From Cytophagales bacterium (lineage in GTDB: Bacteria > Bacteroidota > Bacteroidia > Cytophagales > JAAEPT01): 9,913 bases of DNA. A model generated the notes under the pieces. It searched no databases. It was not told the DNA's origin and was given only the letters and a program-made list of their open reading frames with translations. The position numbers and the translations under genes were made by a program. The stretch is taken from assembly GCA_011524675.1 (NCBI GenBank), contig WTJX01000273.1, forward strand, positions 1 to 9,913, read 5' to 3'. Numbering within the stretch: position 1 is the stretch's first letter; every line of letters starts with the position of its first letter. Positions 1 to 7,588 of this stretch are shown here, piece after piece.

Positions 1-260
1 TATAGCTTTTACGAAAGCCTCCATTAGCTATAAAGTAAAAAGCATTTATTTCATTAAAGATCACACAGAATATAACTCTTTTCAAAAAAGCCAAAAACTT
101 ATTGACTGTTGACCATAGACTATGGACTCATTACTAAAAAAGCTAAGCGTGAATACTTAATAGCCGATCAGCAACAAAAAGAATCAATTTTCTAGAAATA
201 ATATAATAATATGCCAAAAACTTAGTACTTTCAGCGATTAATTAATAAAATATTACGTTC
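1..260. other. AT-rich upstream intergenic region
   Basis: No supportable gene lies here. One frame is open from base 2 to a stop near base 112, but it has no start in the window and no recognisable protein character, so I do not call it. A 7-bp inverted repeat pairs bases 1-7 (TATAGCT) with 26-32 (AGCTATA); it may be the remnant of a hairpin cut by the window edge. The promoter of the ATPase gene at 261 must lie here or further left, but I see no convincing match to the Bacteroidota consensus (TTTG, then TAnnTTTG). Confidence 0.5.
104..131. repeat. Four degenerate 7-bp tandem repeats (GACNNNN)
   Basis: Read in sevens, the bases are GACTGTT, GACCATA, GACTATG and GACTCAT. Each unit begins with GAC and most continue with a pyrimidine, so the period of seven is exact over 28 bp. 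The two middle units also create the inverted repeat CCATAG-A-CTATGG at 113-125. The stretch lies 130-157 bp upstream of the ATPase start, outside any gene. Heptamer-type simple repeats occur between genes in several bacterial groups; no function can be assigned. With only four imperfect copies, chance is not excluded. Confidence 0.5.
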
Positions 261-1805
261 ATGGTGGCTAAGACATTTGGAGGCACTACCTATGGTGTAG
301 ATGCAAGCATCATTACAGTAGAAGTAAACATAGTACAAGGGACACATTTTTTTTTAGTTGGACTACCAGACAATGCCATCAAAGAAAGTCAACAACGGAT
401 AGAATCTACTTTAAAGCATTTGGAATATAAAATGCCTAGACAAAAGGTAGTGGTCAACTTAGCTCCCGCAGATGTGCGCAAAGAAGGCTCTGCCTATGAC
501 TTACCCATCGCCTTGTCTATCTTGAAAGCATCCAATCAAATAGTAGGAGCTACCTTAGAGCAGTATGTGATATTGGGAGAGTTGGCATTAGACGGCGTAT
601 TGCGTCCCATCAAGGGAAGCCTACCCATTGCCATAGAAGCAAGAAAGCATGGCTTCAAAGGCTTCATCTTACCCAAAGAAAATGCAGAGGAGGCTGCCAT
701 CGTTAATGACTTGGATGTCATAGGAGTAGAAAACATACAACAAGCCATAGACTACCTAGAAGGTGTATCAGAAATCAAACCCCTATTTAGAGATACTAGA
801 GATTTATTTGCGTACAATCAAAATAGTTTTGACGTTGACTTTTCTGACGTACAAGGACAAGACAACATCAAGAGGGCGATGGAAGTAGCCGCCGCAGGAG
901 GGCACAATGTCATTATGGTAGGCCCTCCAGGTTCAGGGAAAACCATGCTAGCCAAAAGATTGCCTACCATCCTACCACCATTGAGCCTTGCCGAAGCCTT
1001 GGAAACAACCAAGATACACTCTGTGGCAGGAAAACTTCCTGTCAACTCTTCACTCATCGCAGACAGACCTTTTTGTTCACCACACCATACCATTAGCGAT
1101 GTAGCTCTAGTAGGTGGAGGTAACATCCCTCAACCAGGGCAAATATCATTATCACATAATGGAGTCTTATTCTTAGATGAACTACCAGAGTTTAAACGTA
1201 CCGTACTAGAAGTCATGAGGCAACCGCTTGAAGAGCGACATGTTACCATATCACGTGCCAAAGGAACGGTGTCTTTTCCTGCCAACTTCATGCTCATTGC
1301 CAGTATGAACCCTAGCCCTTCTGGTGATTTTTATGTGCCTGGTCAGCCACACCCAGACTCACCAGCAGCAGTACACAAGTATATGAGTAAAATAAGCGGT
1401 CCTTTGCTAGACAGAATAGACTTGCACATAGAAGTAAATCCCGTTTCTTTTGACCGAATGACGGGCAATGAGAAAGCCGAAAGTAGTGAGACCATCAGAG
1501 AGAGAGTCATACGAGCTAGAGAGGTACAGCATACAAGGTTTAAGGCTCTCGACGCTACACACATACACTCCAATGCTATGATGCCTTCCCAGATGATAAA
1601 AAAGATATGCCTTATTGATGAGTTGGCAAAAAAACTACTAAAAACAGCCATGCAAAAGCTTGGGCTCTCTGCAAGAGCTTACGACAGAATACTCAAAGTA
1701 GCACGTACTATCGCCGATCTAGCAGGCGCTGAACAGATCAAACCAGAACATATTGCCGAAGCTATACAATATAGAAGTTTAGACCGAGAGGGCTGGGCAG
1801 GATAA
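261..1805 (+). CDS. yifB: YifB/ComM-family Mg-chelatase-like AAA+ ATPase
   Basis: Complete 514-aa cytoplasmic AAA+ ATPase, close to the usual 500-510 aa of the family. Residues 1-170 form the ChlI-like N-terminal domain typical of YifB (GLPDNAIKES at 34-43, NLAPADVRKEG at 66-76). The ATPase core follows, with Walker A GPPGSGKT at 221-228, Walker B LFLDE at 303-307, sensor-1 N350 in SMNPSPSG, and the arginine-finger segment GPLLDRIDLHIEV with R385. The C-terminal Mg-chelatase helical domain (about 415-508) contains the sensor-2-like stretch LSARAYDRILKVARTIADL. An in-frame stop at 246-248 leaves only ATG 261 or GTG 264 as starts; ATG is chosen. Vibrio cholerae ComM is a hexameric helicase that promotes branch migration of incoming DNA during natural transformation; in non-competent bacteria the role is unclear. 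The cysteines that follow MNP in proteobacterial homologues are absent here (MNPSPSG). The gene appears monocistronic and converges on the regulator gene. Confidence 0.95.
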   Translation: MVAKTFGGTTYGVDASIITVEVNIVQGTHFFLVGLPDNAIKESQQRIESTLKHLEYKMPRQKVVVNLAPADVRKEGSAYDLPIALSILKASNQIVGATLEQYVILGELALDGVLRPIKGSLPIAIEARKHGFKGFILPKENAEEAAIVNDLDVIGVENIQQAIDYLEGVSEIKPLFRDTRDLFAYNQNSFDVDFSDVQGQDNIKRAMEVAAAGGHNVIMVGPPGSGKTMLAKRLPTILPPLSLAEALETTKIHSVAGKLPVNSSLIADRPFCSPHHTISDVALVGGGNIPQPGQISLSHNGVLFLDELPEFKRTVLEVMRQPLEERHVTISRAKGTVSFPANFMLIASMNPSPSGDFYVPGQPHPDSPAAVHKYMSKISGPLLDRIDLHIEVNPVSFDRMTGNEKAESSETIRERVIRAREVQHTRFKALDATHIHSNAMMPSQMIKKICLIDELAKKLLKTAMQKLGLSARAYDRILKVARTIADLAGAEQIKPEHIAEAIQYRSLDREGWAG

Positions 1806-1924
1806 AAAGATAGCAGAACGTAAAAAAACTGGATTCCATTCCACGAAAGTGGCTGTAAAAAAATGAAAAAATTAAAGCAATGAAAAAATGAATGGGAGAA
1901 TAGCGTGGATTAAGAAAGTAGAGC

Positions 1925-1960
1925 GTTGCTAAAAATAGCGCTTAGTCTATTTATAGCAAC
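1925..1960. repeat. 14-bp inverted repeat, hairpin-forming
   Basis: The arms are 1925-1938 (GTTGCTAAAAATAG) and 1947-1960 (CTATTTATAGCAAC). They pair at 13 of 14 positions, with one A-A mismatch and an 8-base loop. The hairpin starts 120 bp after the ATPase stop. It has no adjacent T-run on either strand, so it is not a classical intrinsic terminator. It could be a 3'-end stabilising structure, a protein-binding palindrome or a decayed mobile-element end. A smaller stem with a GAAA loop (CCAC-GAAA-GTGG, 1841-1852) lies closer to the gene. Confidence 0.55.
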
Positions 1961-2014
1961 AAGCCAATATGTAGGATGGGATCAAGAATGAATATTTGAC
2001 AGTCATTAGTATTA

Positions 2015-2083
2015 GAAGGTTTTGCATAACTAAAATTTTGTATAACGCTGAATAAGTGCAAAAAATGATTTTGCAAAGCCTTC
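2015..2083 (-). mobile_element. MITE-like element, copy A (69 bp)
   Basis: Non-coding element with terminal inverted repeats: the left end reads GAAGGTTTTGCATAACT and the right end, reverse-complemented, reads GAAGGCTTTGCAAAATCA. It is flanked on both sides by TATTA (2010-2014 and 2084-2088), which looks like a 5-bp target-site duplication. Its reverse complement aligns with 6153-6248 at 63 of 69 bases, apart from a single 27-bp gap. It is too short to encode a transposase, so mobilisation in trans by a related insertion sequence is inferred. It lies about 60 bp beyond the regulator's stop codon. Strand is given relative to copy B. Confidence 0.7.
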
Positions 2084-2117
2084 TATTAGATAACCTTTGT
2101 ACTAACGACTTAATACT

Positions 2118-2145
2118 AACTATTGAATTTCAAGATTCAATAGTT
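2118..2145 (-). terminator. Hairpin overlapping the regulator's stop codon
   Basis: A perfect 11-bp stem joins 2118-2128 (AACTATTGAAT) and 2135-2145 (ATTCAATAGTT) around a 6-base loop. The first two stem bases on the minus strand are the last two bases of the regulator's TAA stop (2144-2146). The stem is AT-rich, and the following minus-strand sequence (AGTATTAAG) has no real T-run. Termination strength is therefore doubtful; it may instead block 3' exonucleases or mark the mRNA end. Confidence 0.4.
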
Positions 2146-5100
2146 ACTCATTAGCTGAATCTTCATCGTTCTGATACTGTCTTGGAGACTTGCCAAAGAG
2201 TTCTTTGAAACAAGTACTAAAATATTTGGCACTAGAAAAGCCTACCATATAGGCTACCTCAGAAATATTGGCGGCTCTTTGTTTGATGAGTACCGCTGCT
2301 CTTTTTAGTCTTATGACTCTTATAAACTCATTTGGAGACATATCTGTTAAGGCTTTGATCTTGGTATATAGCTGTGTCTTGCCATACCCTATTTCTTGAC
2401 AAAACAATTGATTGTCAAACTTTGGGTTTTCGATATGCTTCTCTACTACTTCCATCGCTTTTTTGATAAACTGCTCGTCGAGTGAATCGGAATGAATGGT
2501 TTTGCCTTCAAGTATGACCTCTTTACTAAATTTACTTTGTAGCTTTTGACGCGTAAGGATCACATTTTTTATACGCACCTTCACCTCTTCTAGACGAAAT
2601 GGCTTCTTGATGTAGTCGTCTGCACCAGACTCTAGCCCTTCTATTTTATTGTCGTGCGAGCCTTTGGCTGTGAGTAAGATCACGGGAATATGGCTTGTCT
2701 TTTCTGAAGACTTTATTTTTTGACATAGCTCTATTCCAGTCATACGAGGCATCATAATGTCACTGAGTACTAGATCTGGCATGACCTTTTCTACTTGCAT
2801 ACTAGCATCATATCCATTGGTAAAAGGTACTATGGTATAGTGCTTGCCTAGCTCATTTTTAAGGTAGTGATGGATATCTTGGTTGTCCTCTGCCAAGAGA
2901 ATGGTAAGCTTTTCTTCTGTAGTCTCTTCTTTTCTTTCGGTCTGCTCAGGTGCTTGCTCTTCTTCCTTTACAAACTGTGCATTACGTTCTTCATAAAATA
3001 CTTTTGACAGTGGTATGTTTAGCTTGAATACCGTACCTTCTTTGGGCTGGCTTTCAAAGTCTATGGTAGCATGATGAAAACGTATCAGCTCTTTGACCAG
3101 TGAAAGCCCTAAGCCTGTGCTGGAAAACTTTTCTGACTGTACATCTCCTTTGCCATGAAAACGCTCAAAAAGTCCTTTTTGAGTGTCTTCGTCTATACCT
3201 ACGCCTGTATCGCTTACGTTGATAAGTATTTGCTCTTCTGCTTCATTGACTTGTAGCCCTATACTTATCTTGCCTTGTGGAGGGGTGTATTTGAAAGCAT
3301 TGGAAAGTAGGTTGATGATGATGCGCTCTAGTATATCTTTGTCAAAATAGCCTTGATAGCTTTCTGTATCTGTATGAAACTGAAAATCAAATTCGTATTG
3401 ATTTGCAAGAGACTGAAAAGATTCTTTGATGATGCGTATATTCATCACTACATCTTCTTGCTGTATGTTGAGCTTAAGCATATTTGACTCTACCTTTCTA
3501 AAGTCTAGCAATTGCTTTACGAGTTCTTCTAGTCTTTCTGCATTGCGCAGGACGAGCTGTGCTGTACCTAGGTCTAACTTTTGCTCTTTCTTTCCTCTTA
3601 CAAACTCTTCTAGCGGACTAATGATAAGGGTCAGTGGTGTTTTGATTTCGTGGGATATATCTGTAAACAACCTCCAACGTAGCTTGCTATATTTCTTTTC
3701 TTCTTCCACACGGATCAGCTGCTCTTTGAGTTGGTTTTTGCGCCTTTCCCTTTTCTTCATGGACCAATAGGCTAGTAACAAAGTACCCAATACTATTATG
3801 CTATAAAGCAAATAAGCATAGTTACTCTTCCAAAAAGGTGGCAAGACAGTGAAAGCTAAACTGGTAATTTCTTCACTATCTTTTAGCCTTAGCTGAAACT
3901 CATATTCACCAGGGGTAATATCACCATAATTGACAACCCTTGGGCTACTGGCAAAATGATCTACCCATGCTTTGTCTTTGCTTATGCGTGTCTGAAAGAT
4001 ATGCTCATCTTGGTATTGAAAGTCTATGCAGGAAAACGAAATACTGATATTATTTTCATTATGTGGCAGTATCAATTCTTGGTCAAAGGACAAAAACTTT
4101 TGTCTAGGGGTAGCCAATACGTTTACAAAAGGATGCACTTGTTTTTTCTTTTGCTTTGTAAGCTTACGATCTATGGAGGCGAAGCCTTTTCTAGTAAACA
4201 GCGCATAAATACGATCTTGTGTTTTAAATGATTTATGCGATATCAGCTTTTTCATGATGCTTTCATCTTGAAACAAATTATACTGCGAGCTGGAAATATC
4301 ATAGCGTATGATACCATCGTATGAACCTAACCACAATATATTGTCGTCTTGCTCTATGAGCGTAAGCCAATTATTCTTTATGAGATAATCTGAGGTTGTA
4401 GGTGTGGGAGTACTGAGATCCATATACATAAGTCCTTCCCTACTGCTTATCCATATTTTTTGGTTTGCGTCATCGTAAGAAATATTTTCAATAAATAGAT
4501 TCTCTGTTCCTAACGCCATTTTTACGGTTTGCTCTTGCATATTGAGCTTAAGCAAGCCTGCATTGTACATCCCTATCCATAAGTTCCCTTGTGCATCTTG
4601 CTGTATGTTGCGAATATATAGTTCTATTTTGTTTCGGGTATATTCCCCGATCGAAATTTTCTTTTCGTCTGTCAAGCTAAAACTCTCTATCTCTAGGCTA
4701 TATTCGATGACTGCAATGCTCGTGGTGAGGTATATTTTCCCCCTATTAGCATCATAAAAGAGGTATTTGACAAAATGAGGGTATTTTTTTCGCTCTATGC
4801 TATTGGTCTGTATATCCACCAAGAATAGTTCTTCTTCTTTGGTAAACATATAGTATCTTTCGCTCAACTTAATCAAGTGGGCAAAGTAGGCGGTAGGAAA
4901 TGTGAAAAGCGTTTCAAGAATTTGTTCTTGGTCGTGGATGATGAGTGAATGATTGGTTATCGAAAGAAACGTATCGTCATTCAACGGAAGTATATTAATA
5001 AACTTTTCGTTCAATAGGTGCTGCTTGATGACGCTTGGTCTTCGTTCACAACGGACCAAACCAAAAGAGGTCGATAACCAAAATATGTCTTCTTTTTTAT

Positions 5101-6004
5101 CATGAAATAGATGGGTGATGCTTAGCTCTTTATTGATCCATTGTAGTGCATTGCTATGCTGCTGGTAGAGGGCAAGCCCAGCAGTAGTGGCTAATAGCAC
5201 TCCTTCTTTTTCTTTGGCTAAGCCTACGACATCCTTGGTCTTAATGATTTGTTCTAGCTGTTGAGAGGTATAATTAAAGCGGTACAATCCTTCATTTGCC
5301 CCTATCAAAAGTTCATCTTCACTCATATCAAGTACAGCGCGTGGATGATTGATAACGTATGTTTTGTTGTCCTTGAGGGTATCTTCTAATATTTGATAAT
5401 CAAGCATGGTGTTCCAACTCCCCACAAGCAGACGGTTGTCTTCGATAGTGGTCAAACTACAGATACTTTTTTCTCCGTAGGAAGGCATGGCTTTCATTTC
5501 TTGCTTTTTGATATCAAAGCATAAGATCCCTTCTGAATTGGTTGCAATCCATACCTTTCCTTTGTCATCACAGTGAAGTAACCTTACGATACCGTCTCCA
5601 GGTAGTTTGATCTCTTCACTTTGGTTGGTATAGCGCGTAAACTTTTTTGTTTTTTTATTGAAAACAGAAACACCACCACCCCATGTAGCAATCCAAATAT
5701 CACCATTGATATCTTCTTCTACCCAGCTGATATCATTGCCTGACAATGAACTTTGGTCTTTATGATCGTGAAAATAGTTCTGGAAACGATAGCCGTCATA
5801 GCATGATAAGCCATGTCGTGTTCCTACCCATAAAAAACCTTCCGAATCACGATATGAACAGTTAACTTGATTGAAGGCTAAACCGTCTTTTTTGGTATAT
5901 GTGGTAAAGCTAAAGCCTTGCATGAACTGTGCATAAAGGCTATTGCTAAGTACTAATGCAAAAAAAAGAAGTATTGTTTTACTTTTCTGTAGTATGTCTT
6001 TCAT
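2144..6004 (-). CDS. Hybrid two-component system regulator (HTCS)
   Basis: Complete one-protein signalling system of 1286 aa at the inner membrane. From the ATG at 6004 there is a signal peptide or N-terminal anchor (1-26, ending in SLYAQ). A periplasmic Reg_prop beta-propeller follows (about 35-640), with repeats such as LWVGTRHGL (58-66), VWIATNSEGI (151-160), LWIGMYNAGL (475-484) and LWLGSYDGI (557-565). Next come a Y_Y_Y domain (about 652-720) and a membrane helix (727-748). The kinase has H785 in SHEIKTPL, N902 in the N box, D932 in DTGVGI and G964/G966 in TGLGL. The receiver has acidic pair E1039/D1040, phospho-acceptor D1082, T1112 and K1134. An AraC helix-turn-helix ends the protein (about 1190-1279). 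All catalytic residues are present, so it should be active. Such proteins typically bind oligosaccharides and activate polysaccharide-utilisation loci; the ligand is unknown. A GTG start at 6082 would add 26 residues before the signal peptide and is less likely. Confidence 0.95.
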   Translation of the reverse strand: MKDILQKSKTILLFFALVLSNSLYAQFMQGFSFTTYTKKDGLAFNQVNCSYRDSEGFLWVGTRHGLSCYDGYRFQNYFHDHKDQSSLSGNDISWVEEDINGDIWIATWGGGVSVFNKKTKKFTRYTNQSEEIKLPGDGIVRLLHCDDKGKVWIATNSEGILCFDIKKQEMKAMPSYGEKSICSLTTIEDNRLLVGSWNTMLDYQILEDTLKDNKTYVINHPRAVLDMSEDELLIGANEGLYRFNYTSQQLEQIIKTKDVVGLAKEKEGVLLATTAGLALYQQHSNALQWINKELSITHLFHDKKEDIFWLSTSFGLVRCERRPSVIKQHLLNEKFINILPLNDDTFLSITNHSLIIHDQEQILETLFTFPTAYFAHLIKLSERYYMFTKEEELFLVDIQTNSIERKKYPHFVKYLFYDANRGKIYLTTSIAVIEYSLEIESFSLTDEKKISIGEYTRNKIELYIRNIQQDAQGNLWIGMYNAGLLKLNMQEQTVKMALGTENLFIENISYDDANQKIWISSREGLMYMDLSTPTPTTSDYLIKNNWLTLIEQDDNILWLGSYDGIIRYDISSSQYNLFQDESIMKKLISHKSFKTQDRIYALFTRKGFASIDRKLTKQKKKQVHPFVNVLATPRQKFLSFDQELILPHNENNISISFSCIDFQYQDEHIFQTRISKDKAWVDHFASSPRVVNYGDITPGEYEFQLRLKDSEEITSLAFTVLPPFWKSNYAYLLYSIIVLGTLLLAYWSMKKRERRKNQLKEQLIRVEEEKKYSKLRWRLFTDISHEIKTPLTLIISPLEEFVRGKKEQKLDLGTAQLVLRNAERLEELVKQLLDFRKVESNMLKLNIQQEDVVMNIRIIKESFQSLANQYEFDFQFHTDTESYQGYFDKDILERIIINLLSNAFKYTPPQGKISIGLQVNEAEEQILINVSDTGVGIDEDTQKGLFERFHGKGDVQSEKFSSTGLGLSLVKELIRFHHATIDFESQPKEGTVFKLNIPLSKVFYEERNAQFVKEEEQAPEQTERKEETTEEKLTILLAEDNQDIHHYLKNELGKHYTIVPFTNGYDASMQVEKVMPDLVLSDIMMPRMTGIELCQKIKSSEKTSHIPVILLTAKGSHDNKIEGLESGADDYIKKPFRLEEVKVRIKNVILTRQKLQSKFSKEVILEGKTIHSDSLDEQFIKKAMEVVEKHIENPKFDNQLFCQEIGYGKTQLYTKIKALTDMSPNEFIRVIRLKRAAVLIKQRAANISEVAYMVGFSSAKYFSTCFKELFGKSPRQYQNDEDSANE

Positions 6005-6152
6005 TCCAACAAAGAAGTTTGATTGATACAAGAGATATGAAGACTTAAAGAGATTTGAGGATATACAAATCTCCAACGACACATGATCTCCCCCCTAACA
6101 AAGAGCATAGTTGACATTTTGATTTCATGCTAAAAATAAGAACGAACAAATT

Positions 6153-6248
6153 GAAGGCTCTGCAAAACCATCTTTTGCACTTATTCAGCGTGATACAACA
6201 TTTTAAAAGCCTTGACTAAGCACAAAATCTTAGTTATGCAAAGCCTTC
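6153..6248 (+). mobile_element. MITE-like element, copy B (96 bp)
   Basis: Second copy of the element at 2015-2083, in opposite orientation. Its left end reads GAAGGCTCTGCAAAAC; its right end, reverse-complemented, reads GAAGGCTTTGCATAACT. The flanks are AAATT (6148-6152) and AAATA (6249-6253), a 4-of-5 match consistent with a slightly decayed 5-bp target duplication. Relative to copy A it carries 27 extra bases at 6205-6231; which copy changed cannot be told from two. It lies 149 bp upstream of the regulator's ATG, between two divergent genes, so it could carry or displace promoter elements. No coding capacity. Confidence 0.7.
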
Positions 6249-6668
6249 AAATAGAAAACGATCGTTTTACTACACTCTTAACTAACAAAGAACTGCAAAA
6301 AAAAAATGTAAAACAATGCTTGTATCGTATCTATTCGGTAAAGCAAATAGGACACCTTGTTTTTGGCTTAACTTAGCACTTATCACTACTCCAACGCTCC
6401 CCATTCTACTTTGTATTATAGTAGAAAAACAGCATAAAGTGATAGAAATACGTTTAAAAATAAACTATAAAACATGTTTTTATCGTCATTCTTATATTTT
6501 CAAGAAAAAACATAATACCCTCATAATCAAACATTTAATACTGAACAGAACTGTTACAAGCACGTTTTAACAGTTTTAAAGTATGTAAAAAGCACATATT
6601 GCGTCAAATCATTTACAACGCCAAGCGAAAAAAATATAAGCATGGCGCATTTTAACTTTTATTTAATT
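6249..6668. other. AT-rich divergent intergenic region, no gene seen
   Basis: About 420 bp between the MITE-like copy and the start of the secreted T9SS protein. An 84-codon open frame at 6316-6570 (+) is rejected: it is Lys/Ile/His-rich, has no domain character and looks like random AT-rich reading frame. The promoter of the T9SS gene should lie here, but I found no convincing pair of TTTG and TAnnTTTG boxes. No tRNA, riboswitch or clear hairpin was recognised. Confidence 0.5.
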
Positions 6669-7415
6669 ATGAGAACAATTATATCTATATTATTCACAGC
6701 AATCACAGTATCTATAGCGCAGGCTCAAACCTTGAAAGGTAATTTAGATTATGATTTAACTGAAATTGTAGAAAAAACAGTGAATGGTGAAGACCATACG
6801 ATGAGTCCTATTCTAGTAAAGACATTAGCTATTGGAGATTATGTAACTTTTAACTTTACTATTCCTTCTTTCACTGCTGCGCCTAATACAGATGCAGATA
6901 CGGTAGAACTTGAATTCAGACCTATTTTTCAAAATCAAGAAGACGGTGTATCTGGCGCACAGATTACTGTAGCATATCCTTTTAACACTACTATTGTATC
7001 AGATGCATCGGGTACGGGAACGGGTTATCAAATTCCTGCTTACCAAAAGATTAAATTCAGAGAAGATTCTGTCTATACCGTTACTATTACCAATACAGGT
7101 GCTACCACTGTTAAGTTTGACTGGTATAATATCGTTAGCAATAACGGTAGTATCATTAGTAACCTTGGGAGTGACCTGTTTGAAGAAGGCAAGGTATCGC
7201 TAAACAATCCTGTACTTGATGGCGACTTAACGATTTCTTTAGTAGAAAGTATAAAAAGTATTACCCTTGAACTTATTTCTATGGAAGGTATAAGCGTAAT
7301 ATCAAAAACTATTACTACTACAGACAATAACATAGATGTCTCTGGGTTGAAGACTGGCTTGTACTTATTGAGAGATATCAATAGCGGAAGTGTAACCAAA
7401 TTAATGATTAAATAG
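6669..7415 (+). CDS. Secreted protein with T9SS type A C-terminal sorting domain, function unknown
   Basis: 248-aa exported protein. Residues 1-20 form a signal peptide (MRTIISILFTAITVSIAQAQ), which decides for the ATG at 6669 over the one at 6642, since the latter would put nine extra residues before it. Residues about 21-175 are Thr/Val/Ile-rich with alternating patterns suggesting beta strands; there is no cysteine and no catalytic motif or domain I recognise. Residues about 176-248 match the type A sorting domain (Por_Secre_tail): NNPVLDGDLTI, then LELISMEGISVISK, then IDVSGLKTGLYLL and a basic KLMIK end. Proteins with this tail cross the outer membrane through the type IX system and are released or anchored on the cell surface. 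It diverges from the HTCS gene, which makes it a possible regulon member, as inference only. A glycan-binding or adhesive role would fit, but nothing in the sequence proves it. Confidence 0.85.
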   Translation: MRTIISILFTAITVSIAQAQTLKGNLDYDLTEIVEKTVNGEDHTMSPILVKTLAIGDYVTFNFTIPSFTAAPNTDADTVELEFRPIFQNQEDGVSGAQITVAYPFNTTIVSDASGTGTGYQIPAYQKIKFREDSVYTVTITNTGATTVKFDWYNIVSNNGSIISNLGSDLFEEGKVSLNNPVLDGDLTISLVESIKSITLELISMEGISVISKTITTTDNNIDVSGLKTGLYLLRDINSGSVTKLMIK

Positions 7416-7488
7416 GAATAAGTAGTCGTCCAAAAATACTTATAATAAAAAACGGCTATTTTAATTCATCTCATCGTTAGAAATACGC

Positions 7489-7506
7489 GCTTTAGCTTGC
7501 TAAAGC
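7489..7506. repeat. 8-bp inverted repeat in the 3' region of the T9SS gene
   Basis: GCTTTAGC (7489-7496) and GCTAAAGC (7499-7506) are perfect complements separated by two bases; as RNA the innermost pair would open to give a 7-bp stem with a 4-base loop. It sits in a locally GC-richer block (about 7483-7550) that differs in composition from the AT-rich sequence around it. No long T-run follows immediately. Role unknown; it may be a first, weak 3'-end hairpin ahead of the terminator at 7589. Confidence 0.4.
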
Positions 7507-7588
7507 TTTGCTTTCTGCCTTGACCTGAACTAAAATCACTCGTTTTTTAAAACACAATTATTTTTGTCCGCCTACTTAAGAATAAGAA

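Noticed and set aside
2..112. Open frame at the left edge that could be the end of an upstream gene
   Set aside because: Only about 36 codons are visible, with no recognisable C-terminal motif and ordinary AT-rich composition; not supportable.
104..131. CRISPR-like array
   Set aside because: The units are 7 bp with no spacers; no cas genes are present.
536..1651. Minus-strand frames of 70-102 codons inside the yifB gene
   Set aside because: Antisense to conserved AAA+ coding sequence, with no independent motif.
3426..4757. Several plus-strand open frames of 60-114 codons inside the regulator gene
   Set aside because: They overlap a clearly real 1286-aa gene on the other strand and show no protein family character; they are antisense shadows.
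2015..6248. The regulator gene as cargo of a composite transposon bounded by the two repeat copies
   Set aside because: Each copy has its own different flanking duplication (TATTA versus AAATT/AAATA), which fits two independent insertions better than one composite event.
6316..6570. 84-codon open frame on the plus strand in the divergent spacer
   Set aside because: Composition is random-looking (Lys, Ile and His rich), no domain or signal peptide is visible, and it lies in very AT-rich non-coding DNA.
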